Below, one piece after another: positions 52,130-60,298 of a stretch of DNA of 64,000 nt. Positions within the stretch are counted from its first letter, which is position 1. Each line of letters opens with the position of its first letter. This stretch comes from Streptomyces hokutonensis (GTDB lineage Bacteria > Actinomycetota > Actinomycetes > Streptomycetales > Streptomycetaceae). Location: NCBI RefSeq assembly GCF_000376565.1, contig NZ_BARG01000024.1, positions 1 to 64,000 on the forward strand. The letters run 5' to 3'. A program made the translations under genes and the position numbers. The notes below the pieces were generated by a model, which searched no databases, was not told the DNA's origin, and saw nothing but the letters and a program-made list of their open reading frames with translations.

Positions 52130-53803
52130 TTGGCTGTACAACTTGGTGAGAGAGTGATGGCGATGTCACAGTCCGTAGAAGACCTTCCGCTCATGTGGCT
52201 GCGGGACAACTGCCCCTGCCCCCGATGCCGCGACCCGCGCAACGGCCAGAAGCTGTTCCAGATCACCGAGCTGCCCGCCGACCTCGCGCTGGACGCCGTA
52301 CGCCGGACCCAGGACGGCGTCGAGGTCGATTGGGCACCGGACGGCCACCGGTCCACGTACTCCGCGCACTGGCTGACCGCCAACGCGCCCGGCGCAGGGG
52401 GTGGCCCCGGCGACCGGCGTGCCGAGAACGGCAAGACGCTGTGGACCGCCGTCGACCTGAACGACCGTCTCCCCGAGGCGAGTTGGGCGGAGTATCTGAG
52501 CGACCCGGTGGTCAAGGCGCGGGTGCTGGAGTCGGTCATCGGGCTCGGCTTCGCCCTGCTGCGCGAGGTGCCGTGCCGCGAGGGCCAGGTGCTGGAGGTG
52601 GCCGGGACCTTCGGCTACGTCCGCGAGACCAACTACGGCCGGCTCTTCGACGTACGGGTCGAACCGGACCCCAACAACCTCGCCTTCACCGGCGCCCGGA
52701 TCACCCCGCACACCGACAACCCGTACCGCGACCCGGTGCCGACCCTCCAACTGCTCCACTGCCTGACCAACGCGGCGGCCGGTGGCGACTCCGGTCTGGT
52801 GGACGGCTTCAAGGCCGCCGCACTGCTGCGCGCCGAGGACCCGGAGGCGTTCGCGGTGCTGACCCGTACACCGGTGCCGTTCCGCTTCGGCGACGCGCAC
52901 ACCGAACTGGCCGCCGACCGCCCGCTGATCGACGTGGACGGCCTCGGCCGCATCCGCGAGGTGCGCTTCAACAACCGCTCCATCGGCACCCTGTCGCTCC
53001 CCGTCGGCGAACTGGCATCCTTCTACCGGGCCTACCGCACCTTCGCCGAAATCACCCTGCGCCCCGAACTCCAGCTGGAATTCCGGCTGTTGCCCGGCGA
53101 CTGCCTCATCTTCGACAACGTACGACTGCTGCACGCACGCACCGCCTTCGAGGAGAGCGGCGCCCGACACCTCCAGGGCACCTACGCCGACCTCGACGGG
53201 CTGGCGGGCACGTTGGCCGTACTGCGCCGCCAAGAGGCCGTAGCAGCGGGGGAGTTCATCGAGGAACTGGCCCAACTCTTCGAGGGGGAGGGCGCGAGCG
53301 CGTACCTGGGCGAGCGGGTGACGATGGCACAGCACATGCTCCAGGCCGCTGCCCGTGCCGAGGAAGCGGGCGCGTCCGAGGCACTCGTCGTCGCCGCGCT
53401 GCTGCACGACCTCGGCCACTTCCACGGACCGGTCAGCGGCGCGGAGTTGATGGAGGAGGGCATCGACAACCGGCACAGCCACACCGGGGCGGACCGGCTG
53501 GCCGAGTGGTTCGGCCCCGAGGTCACCGAGCCGATCCGGCTGCACGTGGCGGCGAAGCGGTATCTGTGCGCGGTCGAACCGGACTACTTCGACCGCCTCT
53601 CCCCGGCCTCGGTGCACACCCTGGAGATCCAGGGCGGCCCGATGCCGCCGGCCGAGACCGCCGAATACGAGGCGAGTCCCCACGCGGCCGACGGCATCGC
53701 GGTACGCCGCTGGGACGACGAGGCCAAGGACCCCGGGGCAACGACTCCGGACTTCGCGCACTTCCGGGCCCTGCTCATGAGCCTGTTGCGAACCAGTCGG
53801 TGA
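52130..53803 (+). CDS. Fused TmpA-like 2-oxoglutarate dioxygenase / TmpB(PhnZ)-like HD-domain C-P oxygenase
   Basis: A 557-residue two-domain enzyme. Residues 1-380 are a gamma-butyrobetaine-dioxygenase-type protein: an N-terminal zinc motif (WLRDNCPCPRCRDP), the Fe(II) triad HTD at 194-196 and His335, and the 2-oxoglutarate Arg region GARHLQGTYADLDGL. Residues about 385-550 are an HD-domain oxygenase of the phosphonate-degradation type: YLGERVTMAQHML, LLHDLGHF (His426-Asp427), NRHSHTGADRL, RLHVAAKRYLCAVEPDYFDR and RRWDDEAK, giving all expected diiron ligands. By analogy with TmpA/TmpB it would hydroxylate a trimethylammonio- or amino-alkylphosphonate and then cleave the C-P bond to phosphate and glycine betaine or a similar acid. 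The TTG at 52130 retains the strand preceding WLRDNC; ATGs at 52157 and 52163 are alternatives. Confidence 0.87.
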   Translation: MAVQLGERVMAMSQSVEDLPLMWLRDNCPCPRCRDPRNGQKLFQITELPADLALDAVRRTQDGVEVDWAPDGHRSTYSAHWLTANAPGAGGGPGDRRAENGKTLWTAVDLNDRLPEASWAEYLSDPVVKARVLESVIGLGFALLREVPCREGQVLEVAGTFGYVRETNYGRLFDVRVEPDPNNLAFTGARITPHTDNPYRDPVPTLQLLHCLTNAAAGGDSGLVDGFKAAALLRAEDPEAFAVLTRTPVPFRFGDAHTELAADRPLIDVDGLGRIREVRFNNRSIGTLSLPVGELASFYRAYRTFAEITLRPELQLEFRLLPGDCLIFDNVRLLHARTAFEESGARHLQGTYADLDGLAGTLAVLRRQEAVAAGEFIEELAQLFEGEGASAYLGERVTMAQHMLQAAARAEEAGASEALVVAALLHDLGHFHGPVSGAELMEEGIDNRHSHTGADRLAEWFGPEVTEPIRLHVAAKRYLCAVEPDYFDRLSPASVHTLEIQGGPMPPAETAEYEASPHAADGIAVRRWDDEAKDPGATTPDFAHFRALLMSLLRTSR

Positions 53804-53898
53804 CGTAAGGGAGTTGCTCGGTAGTTGATCGTCGGTCTTAAGGTTGCCTTCTGCTTCGAGAGGCTGGGGGACCGGTGGGGTGGGGACGGGTAGGGCGT

Positions 53899-54009
53899 AT
53901 GTCGACCTGTGCGGGGCTGGCCGGAATGCTCGTGGCGACGGGATGTACGAGCCGTTCGCAGGATTCGACGGACGACGACATGGCGCCCGTGGCGCGGACG
54001 TATCTGTAG
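53899..54009 (+). pseudogene. 5' lipoprotein-signal fragment of the S41 peptidase gene, ended by TAG
   Basis: From the ATG at 53899 the frame reads MSTCAGLAGMLVATGC with a lipobox (LVATGC), then an acidic linker to ARTYL and a TAG at 54007-54009. Translation of the same frame continues at once into KALDIMEEHSLLRRKVDW and the S41 domain, matching the usual YL-x-KALDxME start of such peptidases. A single base change from GAG, AAG or CAG would restore one 333-residue lipoprotein. Confidence 0.75.
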
Positions 54010-54024
54010 AAGGCCCTGGACATC

Positions 54025-54900
54025 ATGGAGGAGCACTCGCTCCTTCGGCGCAAGGTCGACTGGACGGACCTGCGGAGCAAGGCGTTCGCGCAGGCACGCG
54101 GTGCGCGGAAGCCGGCGGACACCTACGGGGCGATCGCTTCGGCATTGCAGGGCCTGGGCGACGCCCACAGCAGCTTCGCGGAGCCCGAGCTGGCCAAGGA
54201 GCAGTTGGAATCCTCCGCGACTGATCTCCATGAGCTGGAGGGCCGTTCACTGAAGAACGGGATCGGCTACCTGTCCTTTCCCGGGGCGCGGGGATCCCAG
54301 GAGGCGTACGACCAGTACGTACGGCGGGGTCGAGCGGCTGTGGCGAAGGCGGACGAGAACGGCGCCTGCGGCTGGGTGGTCGATCTGCGCAACGAAACGG
54401 GCGGCGGCATGTGGCCGGTGCTGGCCGTCGTGGGACCCATCCTGGGGGACGGCAAGGTCGGCATGTTCGTGGATGCCGGCGGCAAGAAGTACACCTGGTC
54501 GATCAAGAACGGTGCCCCCTATTTGGACGGAATATCGAAGGGTTGGGACGACGCCCGGCCCGTCGCGAGGAGCAGCCCGCCGGTCGCCGTCCTGACCAGT
54601 CAAGGAACAGCCAGCGCGGGCGAGGCGGTCGTGGTGGCCTTCCGCGGGCGTCCCAACACCCGCTCCTTCGGCACACCGACCAGGGGTGTCCCCACGGGCA
54701 ACAAGGTGTACCGCCTGTCCGACGCCGCCCTGATAACCCTGACGGAAGTCAGGGACGCGGACCGAACGGGCCGTACCTACGACGCGGCGATCCCACCGGA
54801 CGAGGAGATCGCCAGGAACCCGCTGGCACGTGCCCGCGACGACGTCCTGCGCGCAGCCCAGGACTGGCTGCTCGAGCAGTTCGCCTGTGCACGAGCCTGA
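54025..54900 (+). CDS. S41-family peptidase (C-terminal-processing type), separated from its signal by a stop codon
   Basis: A 291-residue frame carrying the S41 catalytic domain: ALQGLGDAHSSFAEP, GIGYLSFPGA, VDLRNETGGGMWPVLAVVGP and the nucleophile region LTSQGTASAGEAVVVAFRG, with RSFGTPTRGVPTG after it. The family cuts proteins at C-terminal tails, usually outside the membrane. As it stands, the domain would start at an internal ATG without export signal because of the TAG at 54007. It is probably a recent pseudogene, or a sequencing error or readthrough case. It converges with the GntR gene. Confidence 0.8.
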   Translation: MEEHSLLRRKVDWTDLRSKAFAQARGARKPADTYGAIASALQGLGDAHSSFAEPELAKEQLESSATDLHELEGRSLKNGIGYLSFPGARGSQEAYDQYVRRGRAAVAKADENGACGWVVDLRNETGGGMWPVLAVVGPILGDGKVGMFVDAGGKKYTWSIKNGAPYLDGISKGWDDARPVARSSPPVAVLTSQGTASAGEAVVVAFRGRPNTRSFGTPTRGVPTGNKVYRLSDAALITLTEVRDADRTGRTYDAAIPPDEEIARNPLARARDDVLRAAQDWLLEQFACARA

Positions 54901-54915
54901 TCTGGATCGCCGCTC

Positions 54916-55671
54916 TCACGCCTCGTCCGCCGACCGTCGGGCCAACGAGCCGGACGTGGCCGAGCTGTGGACGGTGAAGGCCACCGTCTCCGGCAGATAG
55001 CGGTCCTCGGACCATTCGATCGGGGTGCCCGCCGGGTCGGTGCTGCAGCGCCGCTCGCGCAGCAGCGGATCGCCGGGCCGGCAGCCGAGCAGGCGGGCGT
55101 CCTCGGCGTCGGCCAGGCACAGGTCGATGGTGTGCTGGGCGTCCGCGAACAGCACCCCCGAATCCTCCAGGACCACGGTGTGCGACACGGTGTCCGGGGG
55201 CAGCCCGGTGATCAACTCGCCCACGGCGGACGGGTAGACGGTGCGCTCCACCATCACGGGGCGCCCCGAGAGCGTCCGCAGCCGCCGTACCGCGTGGATC
55301 TCGGCCCCGGCCGGCAGCCGCAGCCGTTCGCGCTCGGTGGCGTCGGCGGGGCGGGTCTCCGCGGCGACGATCCGGCCGCCCGGTTCCTCACCCGTCGAAC
55401 GCGCCCAACGCGTGAAGCTGAGGAGTTCGCCGAAGCTCTGGGGCCTCGGCGCTCCGATCACGACGCGTCGGGTGCCGCGCCGCGAGGCGATCAGGCCCTC
55501 GGTGCGCAGCAGGGCCATCGCCTGGCGGACCGTGCCCCGGGAGACGCCGTAGCGCTCGGCGAGTTCGCCCTCGGCGGGCAGCCGTCCACCGGAGCCGTAG
55601 CGGCCCTCGCCGATCTCCCGGCCCAGGTCGGCGGCCACCTGCCGGTACAACGCGAGCGACTTCCCCGTCAC
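54916..55671 (-). CDS. GntR-family (HutC/UTRA) transcriptional regulator
   Basis: A 251-residue regulator. The winged helix is YGSGGRLPAEGELAERYGVS followed by RGTVRQAMALLRTEGLI. The UTRA ligand domain occupies about 80-235 (HAVRRLRTLSGRPVMVERTV, DLCLADAEDARLLGCRPGDP). HutC-type regulators respond to small molecules such as histidine derivatives, sugars or phosphonates (PhnF). Proximity to the C-P-cleaving fusion makes a phosphonate link conceivable but unproven. Confidence 0.92.
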   Translation of the reverse strand: MTGKSLALYRQVAADLGREIGEGRYGSGGRLPAEGELAERYGVSRGTVRQAMALLRTEGLIASRRGTRRVVIGAPRPQSFGELLSFTRWARSTGEEPGGRIVAAETRPADATERERLRLPAGAEIHAVRRLRTLSGRPVMVERTVYPSAVGELITGLPPDTVSHTVVLEDSGVLFADAQHTIDLCLADAEDARLLGCRPGDPLLRERRCSTDPAGTPIEWSEDRYLPETVAFTVHSSATSGSLARRSADEA

Positions 55672-55711
55672 CGTGCGCGTCTCCGTCCTGAGCGCCTGCG
55701 CCCCGCGGCCG

Positions 55712-56095
55712 TCAGTCGTTGTCGGCGTTCTTCTTGTTCTTGATCCGCTCGGCTTCCTTGCGGACCTCGGCCTGGGTGGCGCGCTCCTTCTCCAGCCACT
55801 CCGGGCTTTCCTTCTTCAGCGCCTCGATCTGCTCGGTGGTGAGCGGCTCGGTGACCCCGCCGCGGGCGAGACCGGCGATGGACACGCCGAGCTTGGCCGC
55901 GACGACCGGGCGCGGGTGCGGACCGTTGGCACGCAGCTCGCGCAGCCACTGGGGCGGGTTCGCCTGCAGCTCGTTCAACTCGGCGCGGGAGACGTCACCC
56001 TCCTGGAACTCGGCGGGTGTGGCCTCTAGGTACACACCCAGCTTCTTCGCCGCCGTGGCGGGCTTCATCGTCTGGGTGGTCTGGTGCGAACTCAT
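55712..56095 (-). CDS. DUF5997-family protein
   Basis: A 127-residue soluble, charged protein: MKPATAAKKLGVYLEATPAE, QANPPQWLRELRANGPHPRP, VVAAKLGVSIAGLARGG and a Lys/Glu-rich coiled tail ending KNKKNADND. This matches the actinobacterial DUF5997 pattern; function unknown. A GATACT -10-like box lies about nine bases before the ATG at 56095, so the gene is probably leaderless. It is divergent from the LysR-effector-domain gene, an arrangement I recall as common in streptomycetes. Confidence 0.8.
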   Translation of the reverse strand: MSSHQTTQTMKPATAAKKLGVYLEATPAEFQEGDVSRAELNELQANPPQWLRELRANGPHPRPVVAAKLGVSIAGLARGGVTEPLTTEQIEALKKESPEWLEKERATQAEVRKEAERIKNKKNADND

Positions 56096-56153
56096 ACCGT
56101 CAAGAGTATCGACCGTGTAAGAGGCCTCCGACCACGGCGGGTAACCTTGCGGG

Positions 56154-56936
56154 GTGACAGGCTCGGAAGCATCCCCCACGTTCCGGCTCGCGTACGTCCC
56201 CGGGGTGACGCCCGCCAAGTGGGTGCGGATCTGGAACGAGCGCCGGCCCGACGTCCCCCTCGTCCTCGTACCGGTCCCGGCCGCCGAGGCGTCCGACGTA
56301 CTGCGGCGCGGCGAGGCCGACGCCGGACTCGTACGGCTGCCGGTCGACCGTACGGTCCTCAGCGCGATCCCCCTCTACACCGAGGCGACCGTGGCCGTGG
56401 CTCCCAAGGACCACATCGTGACGGCGGCCGACGAAGTGTCCCTCGACGAGCTCGCCGACGAGGTGGTCCTGCACCCCCTCGACGACGTCCTCGGCTGGGA
56501 ACAACCGCCAGGGGAGCCCGCGTTCGAGCGTCCCGCGACCACCGAGGACGCGATCGACCACGTGGCGTCCGGCATCGGCATCCTCTACGTCCCCCAGTCC
56601 CTGGCCCGGCTGCACCACCGCAAGGACCTCACCTACCGGACCGTCGTGGACGCCCCCCAGTCGGACGTCGCCCTGTCCTGGCCCGAGGACGCGACCACCG
56701 ACCTCGTCGAGGACTTCATCGGCATCGTCCGGGGCCGTACGGTCAACAGCACTCGGGGCCGTACCCCGCCACCGGCCCAGCCGAAGACGAAGGGGAAGCG
56801 CACCGAAGCGGCCCCGGCGCGTCGCAAGCCCTCTGGAGGCAAAACGACCGGCAGGACCGGCGCGACCGGCAAGAATCCGCGCGGCTCCTCCGGCGGCGCC
56901 AAGGGAACCAAGCGCGGCAAGCCCCGAGGCCGCTGA
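56154..56936 (+). CDS. LysR-type substrate-binding domain protein lacking the HTH
   Basis: A 260-residue protein. Residues 10-195 form a periplasmic-binding-type effector domain as in LysR regulators (FRLAYVPGVTPAKWVRIWNE; GEADAGLVRLPVD; AVAPKDHIVTAADEVSLDEL; GIGILYVPQSLARL), but no helix-turn-helix precedes it. The C-terminal 60 residues are a basic Lys/Arg/Gly/Pro tail that could bind nucleic acid. A TAACCT box six bases upstream of the GTG indicates a leaderless gene. It may modulate a true LysR protein or act through its tail; unknown. Confidence 0.85.
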   Translation: MTGSEASPTFRLAYVPGVTPAKWVRIWNERRPDVPLVLVPVPAAEASDVLRRGEADAGLVRLPVDRTVLSAIPLYTEATVAVAPKDHIVTAADEVSLDELADEVVLHPLDDVLGWEQPPGEPAFERPATTEDAIDHVASGIGILYVPQSLARLHHRKDLTYRTVVDAPQSDVALSWPEDATTDLVEDFIGIVRGRTVNSTRGRTPPPAQPKTKGKRTEAAPARRKPSGGKTTGRTGATGKNPRGSSGGAKGTKRGKPRGR

Positions 56937-56956
56937 CGGCAACTGCCCCTCGCCGC

Positions 56957-57850
56957 CTAGACGAGTACTCCCGCCAGCATCCGGAACAGATCGTCCGTCG
57001 CGTCCGCCGCACCCAGCGCGGGCAGCGCGCCCAGAGCCAGGACTGCCACGGCGAGCGGCAACAGCCGGGGCGGCGGGGAGGCCTGCAGCGCCGCGATCCG
57101 CCGCGTGACCGCACGGTCCGTGAAGCCCAACGCGCAGGCGGGGCGCGGGTGTTCGGAGCTCAGGGCGGCGCGGGCCAGGGCGCGGGCGGTGGTGGCGCGG
57201 TCGCCGACCGCGTCCGCCGCGCGCTCGTCGGCCCACCGTTCCACCAGGAACGCGACCGTGCCCCGCACAGGTCGCAGCAGCGGGTTGGCCGCGGCGGCGA
57301 GCGTCGTCGCGGTCACCAACAGGGCGTGCCGGTGGGCGAGATGGGCGCGCTCATGGGCGAGCAGGACCCGGCGCTCCGCCGGCTCGAGGGCGCTCAGCAT
57401 GCCCGCGGTGACCAGGATCCGGCCAGGTGTGCCGGGGATGGCGAACGCCTGCGGCTCGGGGGAGGCGGCGACGATCAGCTCGGTGTCCGCCGGGTGCCCC
57501 TCGCACAGCCGCCGCAGGGCCCGTCGCGTACGGCGGTCGGCGCTCACGGCGCCCTGGACGGACACGAGGAGCACGGCGAGGGCGACACAGGCCGCGATCC
57601 CGATGACCTCGGGCACCGGTTCGGCCAGCCGGTGTCCGTCCTGCCGGGCCTCGGCGACGACCGGCGGAGCGTCCCCCACGAGCGTCGCCGCCAGCAGGAA
57701 CAGCGACCAGCAGGTGGCCGCCGCGGTCACCACGGCGGCGGCGGTCAGCACCCGCGCGGCCAGCGCCGGAGCCACCCGGCTGCCGATCGCCGGGCTGATC
57801 ACGGCGAGCAGCAGCGACAGCGGCAACGGCGTGTAGACGTCGAACCTCAT
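56957..57850 (-). CDS. M56-family (BlaR1-like) membrane metallopeptidase
   Basis: A 297-residue polytopic membrane protease with about four helices and the zinc motif LLAHERAHLAHRHALL (HEXXH), plus a downstream Glu in VERWADERAADAVGD. There is no penicillin-binding sensor domain, so it belongs to the short actinobacterial type. It overlaps the upstream BlaI-type repressor gene by four bases (ATGA), forming the classic repressor-protease pair in which the peptidase relieves repression. Confidence 0.92.
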   Translation of the reverse strand: MRFDVYTPLPLSLLLAVISPAIGSRVAPALAARVLTAAAVVTAAATCWSLFLLAATLVGDAPPVVAEARQDGHRLAEPVPEVIGIAACVALAVLLVSVQGAVSADRRTRRALRRLCEGHPADTELIVAASPEPQAFAIPGTPGRILVTAGMLSALEPAERRVLLAHERAHLAHRHALLVTATTLAAAANPLLRPVRGTVAFLVERWADERAADAVGDRATTARALARAALSSEHPRPACALGFTDRAVTRRIAALQASPPPRLLPLAVAVLALGALPALGAADATDDLFRMLAGVLV

Positions 57851-58230
57851 CCCGCGCCCCCGGCCAGCAGGTCGCGCAGCGCCTTCTCCTCCTCGGGCCG
57901 CAGTCCGCTCACGAACTGCTGGAGCGCGGCGATCGGATCCGGCCCCCGGTCCAGCGCCTCGTGCATCGCCTCGGCGGTCAGCTCGGCCGCGTTCTTCGCC
58001 GGTCGGTACGCCCCGCGCCGCCCGTCCGCGTCCCGCAGCACGAGCCCCTTGTCGTAGAGCCGCTTGAGGATCGTGTGCACGGTGTTGTAGGCGAGCGGGC
58101 CGTCGATCTCGGCCTGGATCTCGGCCGGTGTCAGGGGGCGGTCGGTCGCCCAGAGCGCGGCGAGGACCTCGCTCTCCAGCTCACCGGCGCTGCGCCGTTC
58201 CGCCCGGGCCCGCGGGTCTGTGCCAGCCAT
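57847..58230 (-). CDS. BlaI/MecI/CopY-family transcriptional repressor
   Basis: A 127-residue winged-helix repressor: ELESEVLAALWATDRPLTPA, then LAYNTVHTILKRLYDKGLVL and a C-terminal dimer region with the sequence FVSGLRPEEEKALRDLL. It is coupled to the M56 protease. A TACA-N3-TGTA palindrome at 58242-58252, 12 bp before its ATG, matches the known operator of the family, so it is autoregulated. Confidence 0.93.
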   Translation of the reverse strand: MAGTDPRARAERRSAGELESEVLAALWATDRPLTPAEIQAEIDGPLAYNTVHTILKRLYDKGLVLRDADGRRGAYRPAKNAAELTAEAMHEALDRGPDPIAALQQFVSGLRPEEEKALRDLLAGGAG

Positions 58231-58241
58231 GGGCGTCACCT

Positions 58242-58252
58242 TACAGTCTGTA
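58242..58252. promoter_or_regulatory. BlaI-type operator TACAGTCTGTA
   Basis: An 11-bp palindrome of the established TACA-N3-TGTA form, just upstream of the BlaI-M56 operon. Confidence 0.8.
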
Positions 58253-58263
58253 GGGTGCACCAC

Positions 58264-58628
58264 GCATCGCCTGCCGACGAAGGTATTTTCCCGATCCGGC
58301 GGGCGTGACCGCGCGACCGGCTTTGCGATCTTTCGGTGGCCGAAATTCTATGGTGCCGATTCCGGAGAGCGTGTCGGCCGGGTGATGGGGCAGCAGAGAA
58401 TCGGCCGATGTTCGTTGTCTGTCGCCGTTGTCCGTGGCGGGCGCCGGCATGATCGGCGATCGCCGAATCCATCCGTTCCGCGATTTTCCTGTCGATTCAC
58501 TTCGCGGGTGGCATGCCTTTGCACGCACTTGGTTGCGACCGTGTAACTTTTAATCTTATGCTCGTTAACAAATTATGTCGGCCGTCGGTGTCGGAAAATG
58601 TTGCGGGAGAGTCGGGAGACGCGGATCA
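58264..58628. other. Intergenic region with promoter of the response-regulator gene
   Basis: No convincing gene. Base composition is clearly more AT-rich than the surroundings, most of all at 58540-58580 (a run with ACTTTTAATCTTATG and GTTAACAAATTATG). TTGGTT followed after 17 bases by AATCTT is a plausible promoter. The shift in composition may mark the edge of an acquired cluster. Confidence 0.5.
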
Positions 58629-59294
58629 ATGGCAATGACAGTGCTCGTGTGCGATTCGGTTCCTGTCGTGCGGGACGGCCTCAAGTCGCTCCTTTCCGAG
58701 GCGCCGGACGTGGCGAGAGTCTCCGCGACCGGCAGTGCTGTCGAATGTCTCGTGATGACCCGGAAATTAAAGCCGGACGTGCTGATAACCGACCTCAATC
58801 CAGAAGGCATGGACGGGATCGACTTCGTTCACCGGGTGATCCGGGAGAACGCGCAGGAGCGGGACGGGCGGCCCGGGGTCGTGGTCTTCGCCAGCGATAT
58901 GACGGACCGGGTCATCGAGACTCTGTTACGGGCCGGAGCGATCACCCTCCTGGAAAAGGAGACCGGGCGCGAAATGCTGCTCACCGCGGTCAGGGCGGCG
59001 GCCAGGGGCGAGGTCATGCTCGCGCCCCATGTGACCGGACGGCTCGTCCGCTGGTTCAGGAGCCGGGAGTTCGGGCCGGATCGCGACCCGGATCCCCAGG
59101 TCGAGTCACTGACCCCGCGCGAGCGGGAGATTCTCGTGCTCGTGGGGGAGGGGCTGCCGATCGAGGAGATCGCGGCGAAGCTCGTCATCGGCTCGGCGAC
59201 CGTCCGTACCCACATCTATCGGTTGCGGCACAAGCTCAACGTGCGGGACCGCGCTCAGCTCGTCTCCTTCGCTCATAGCGCCGGCCTGCTCTGA
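58629..59294 (+). CDS. Orphan LuxR/NarL-type response regulator
   Basis: A 221-residue regulator with an N-terminal receiver domain (TVLVCDSVPVVRDGLKSLLS, phospho-acceptor Asp55 in DVLITDLNPEGMD, conserved Lys in LLEKE) and a C-terminal LuxR helix-turn-helix (LTPREREILVLVGEGLPIEE then LVIGSATVRTHIYRLRHKL). No histidine kinase is adjacent. Orphan regulators of this kind often control antibiotic clusters, and a biosynthetic-looking set lies to its right. The ATG at 58629 has GGGAG upstream. It overlaps the convergent transporter gene by 22 bp. Confidence 0.9.
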   Translation: MAMTVLVCDSVPVVRDGLKSLLSEAPDVARVSATGSAVECLVMTRKLKPDVLITDLNPEGMDGIDFVHRVIRENAQERDGRPGVVVFASDMTDRVIETLLRAGAITLLEKETGREMLLTAVRAAARGEVMLAPHVTGRLVRWFRSREFGPDRDPDPQVESLTPREREILVLVGEGLPIEEIAAKLVIGSATVRTHIYRLRHKLNVRDRAQLVSFAHSAGLL

Positions 59295-60298
59295 GAGCCG
59301 CTGCGAGAGTCACCTCGCGGTTGTTCCGCGTCCGACCCGGCCGACGGTTCGTCGGATCCCTTGGATCCTTCAGATTCCTCGGGCTCCGCCGACTCCGAAC
59401 CCGGCACCTCGATCAGGAACATCGCCGTCACCACCAGCACCCCGCCGACCAGCGTGGAGACCGTGAGGCGTTCGCCGCCGACGAGTACGGCGAACAGGCC
59501 CGCGAAGACCGGCTCCATGGTCAGGACCACCGCGGCCTGCGTCGCGGTCACATGCTTCTGCGCCCACGTCTGCACCATGTACGCGAACGCCGAGGCCAGC
59601 ACCGCCGTGACGAGGACCGCCGACCAGGTGCTGCCGCTCTGGGGCGGTCGTACACCGTGAGGGGCCGCGCCGATCAGGCACATCAGCGACGCCGTCGTCA
59701 GCTGGACCACGGTGAGGGCGTAGGCGTCCCGGCCCGGGGACCAGCGGCCCAGCGCCAGCAGGTGCAGCGCGAAGAAGACCGCGCACAGCAGGGTGAGTGT
59801 CTCCCCGGAGCCGAACGAGACGCCGTTGAGTGTGATCAGCGCCAGGCCCCCAGCCGCCGTAAGGGCAGCTGTCCAGGCCGTCAGGGACAGATGCTGGCGG
59901 AACAGCGCCCAGGCCAGCAGAGGCGTGATCACCACGAACAGACCGGTCAGGAATCCGCTGACGGCCGCGGATGTGTGCTGGAGGCCGAGGGTCTGGAGGA
60001 TGTACGACATCCCCAGCAGGAATCCCGCACCCGCGCCGCGCGCCAGCGTGCCCCGGTCGATACGCCGTACGACCGACGGGCGGATCGCCGCCATCACCAC
60101 TGCGGCGAGCGCGAACCGCCAGGTCAGGAAGTCGAAGACGGGCATGCCCACGGTGGCGTCCTTGACGACCAGGAATGTGGCGCCCCAGACGGCCGTGACG
60201 AGCAGCAGCCCGACCACGGCGATCAGCCGTAACCTGCTGTGCGCCGCGTTGTCGCGCGCCGGACGGAGCCGGAGCCGGTCGCTCATGACGCCGTTCAT
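59273..60298 (-). CDS. DMT-superfamily (EamA) exporter
   Basis: A 341-residue membrane protein with ten helices in two EamA repeats (LLLVTAVWGATFLVVKDATV; LASAFAYMVQTWAQKHVTAT) and an acidic Ser/Glu-rich C-terminal tail of about 45 residues. It would export a metabolite or amino-acid-like compound. Its start overlaps the upstream MarR gene stop by four bases, so the two form one operon and the MarR protein probably controls export. Substrate unknown. Confidence 0.9.
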   Translation of the reverse strand: MNGVMSDRLRLRPARDNAAHSRLRLIAVVGLLLVTAVWGATFLVVKDATVGMPVFDFLTWRFALAAVVMAAIRPSVVRRIDRGTLARGAGAGFLLGMSYILQTLGLQHTSAAVSGFLTGLFVVITPLLAWALFRQHLSLTAWTAALTAAGGLALITLNGVSFGSGETLTLLCAVFFALHLLALGRWSPGRDAYALTVVQLTTASLMCLIGAAPHGVRPPQSGSTWSAVLVTAVLASAFAYMVQTWAQKHVTATQAAVVLTMEPVFAGLFAVLVGGERLTVSTLVGGVLVVTAMFLIEVPGSESAEPEESEGSKGSDEPSAGSDAEQPRGDSRSGSQSRPAL

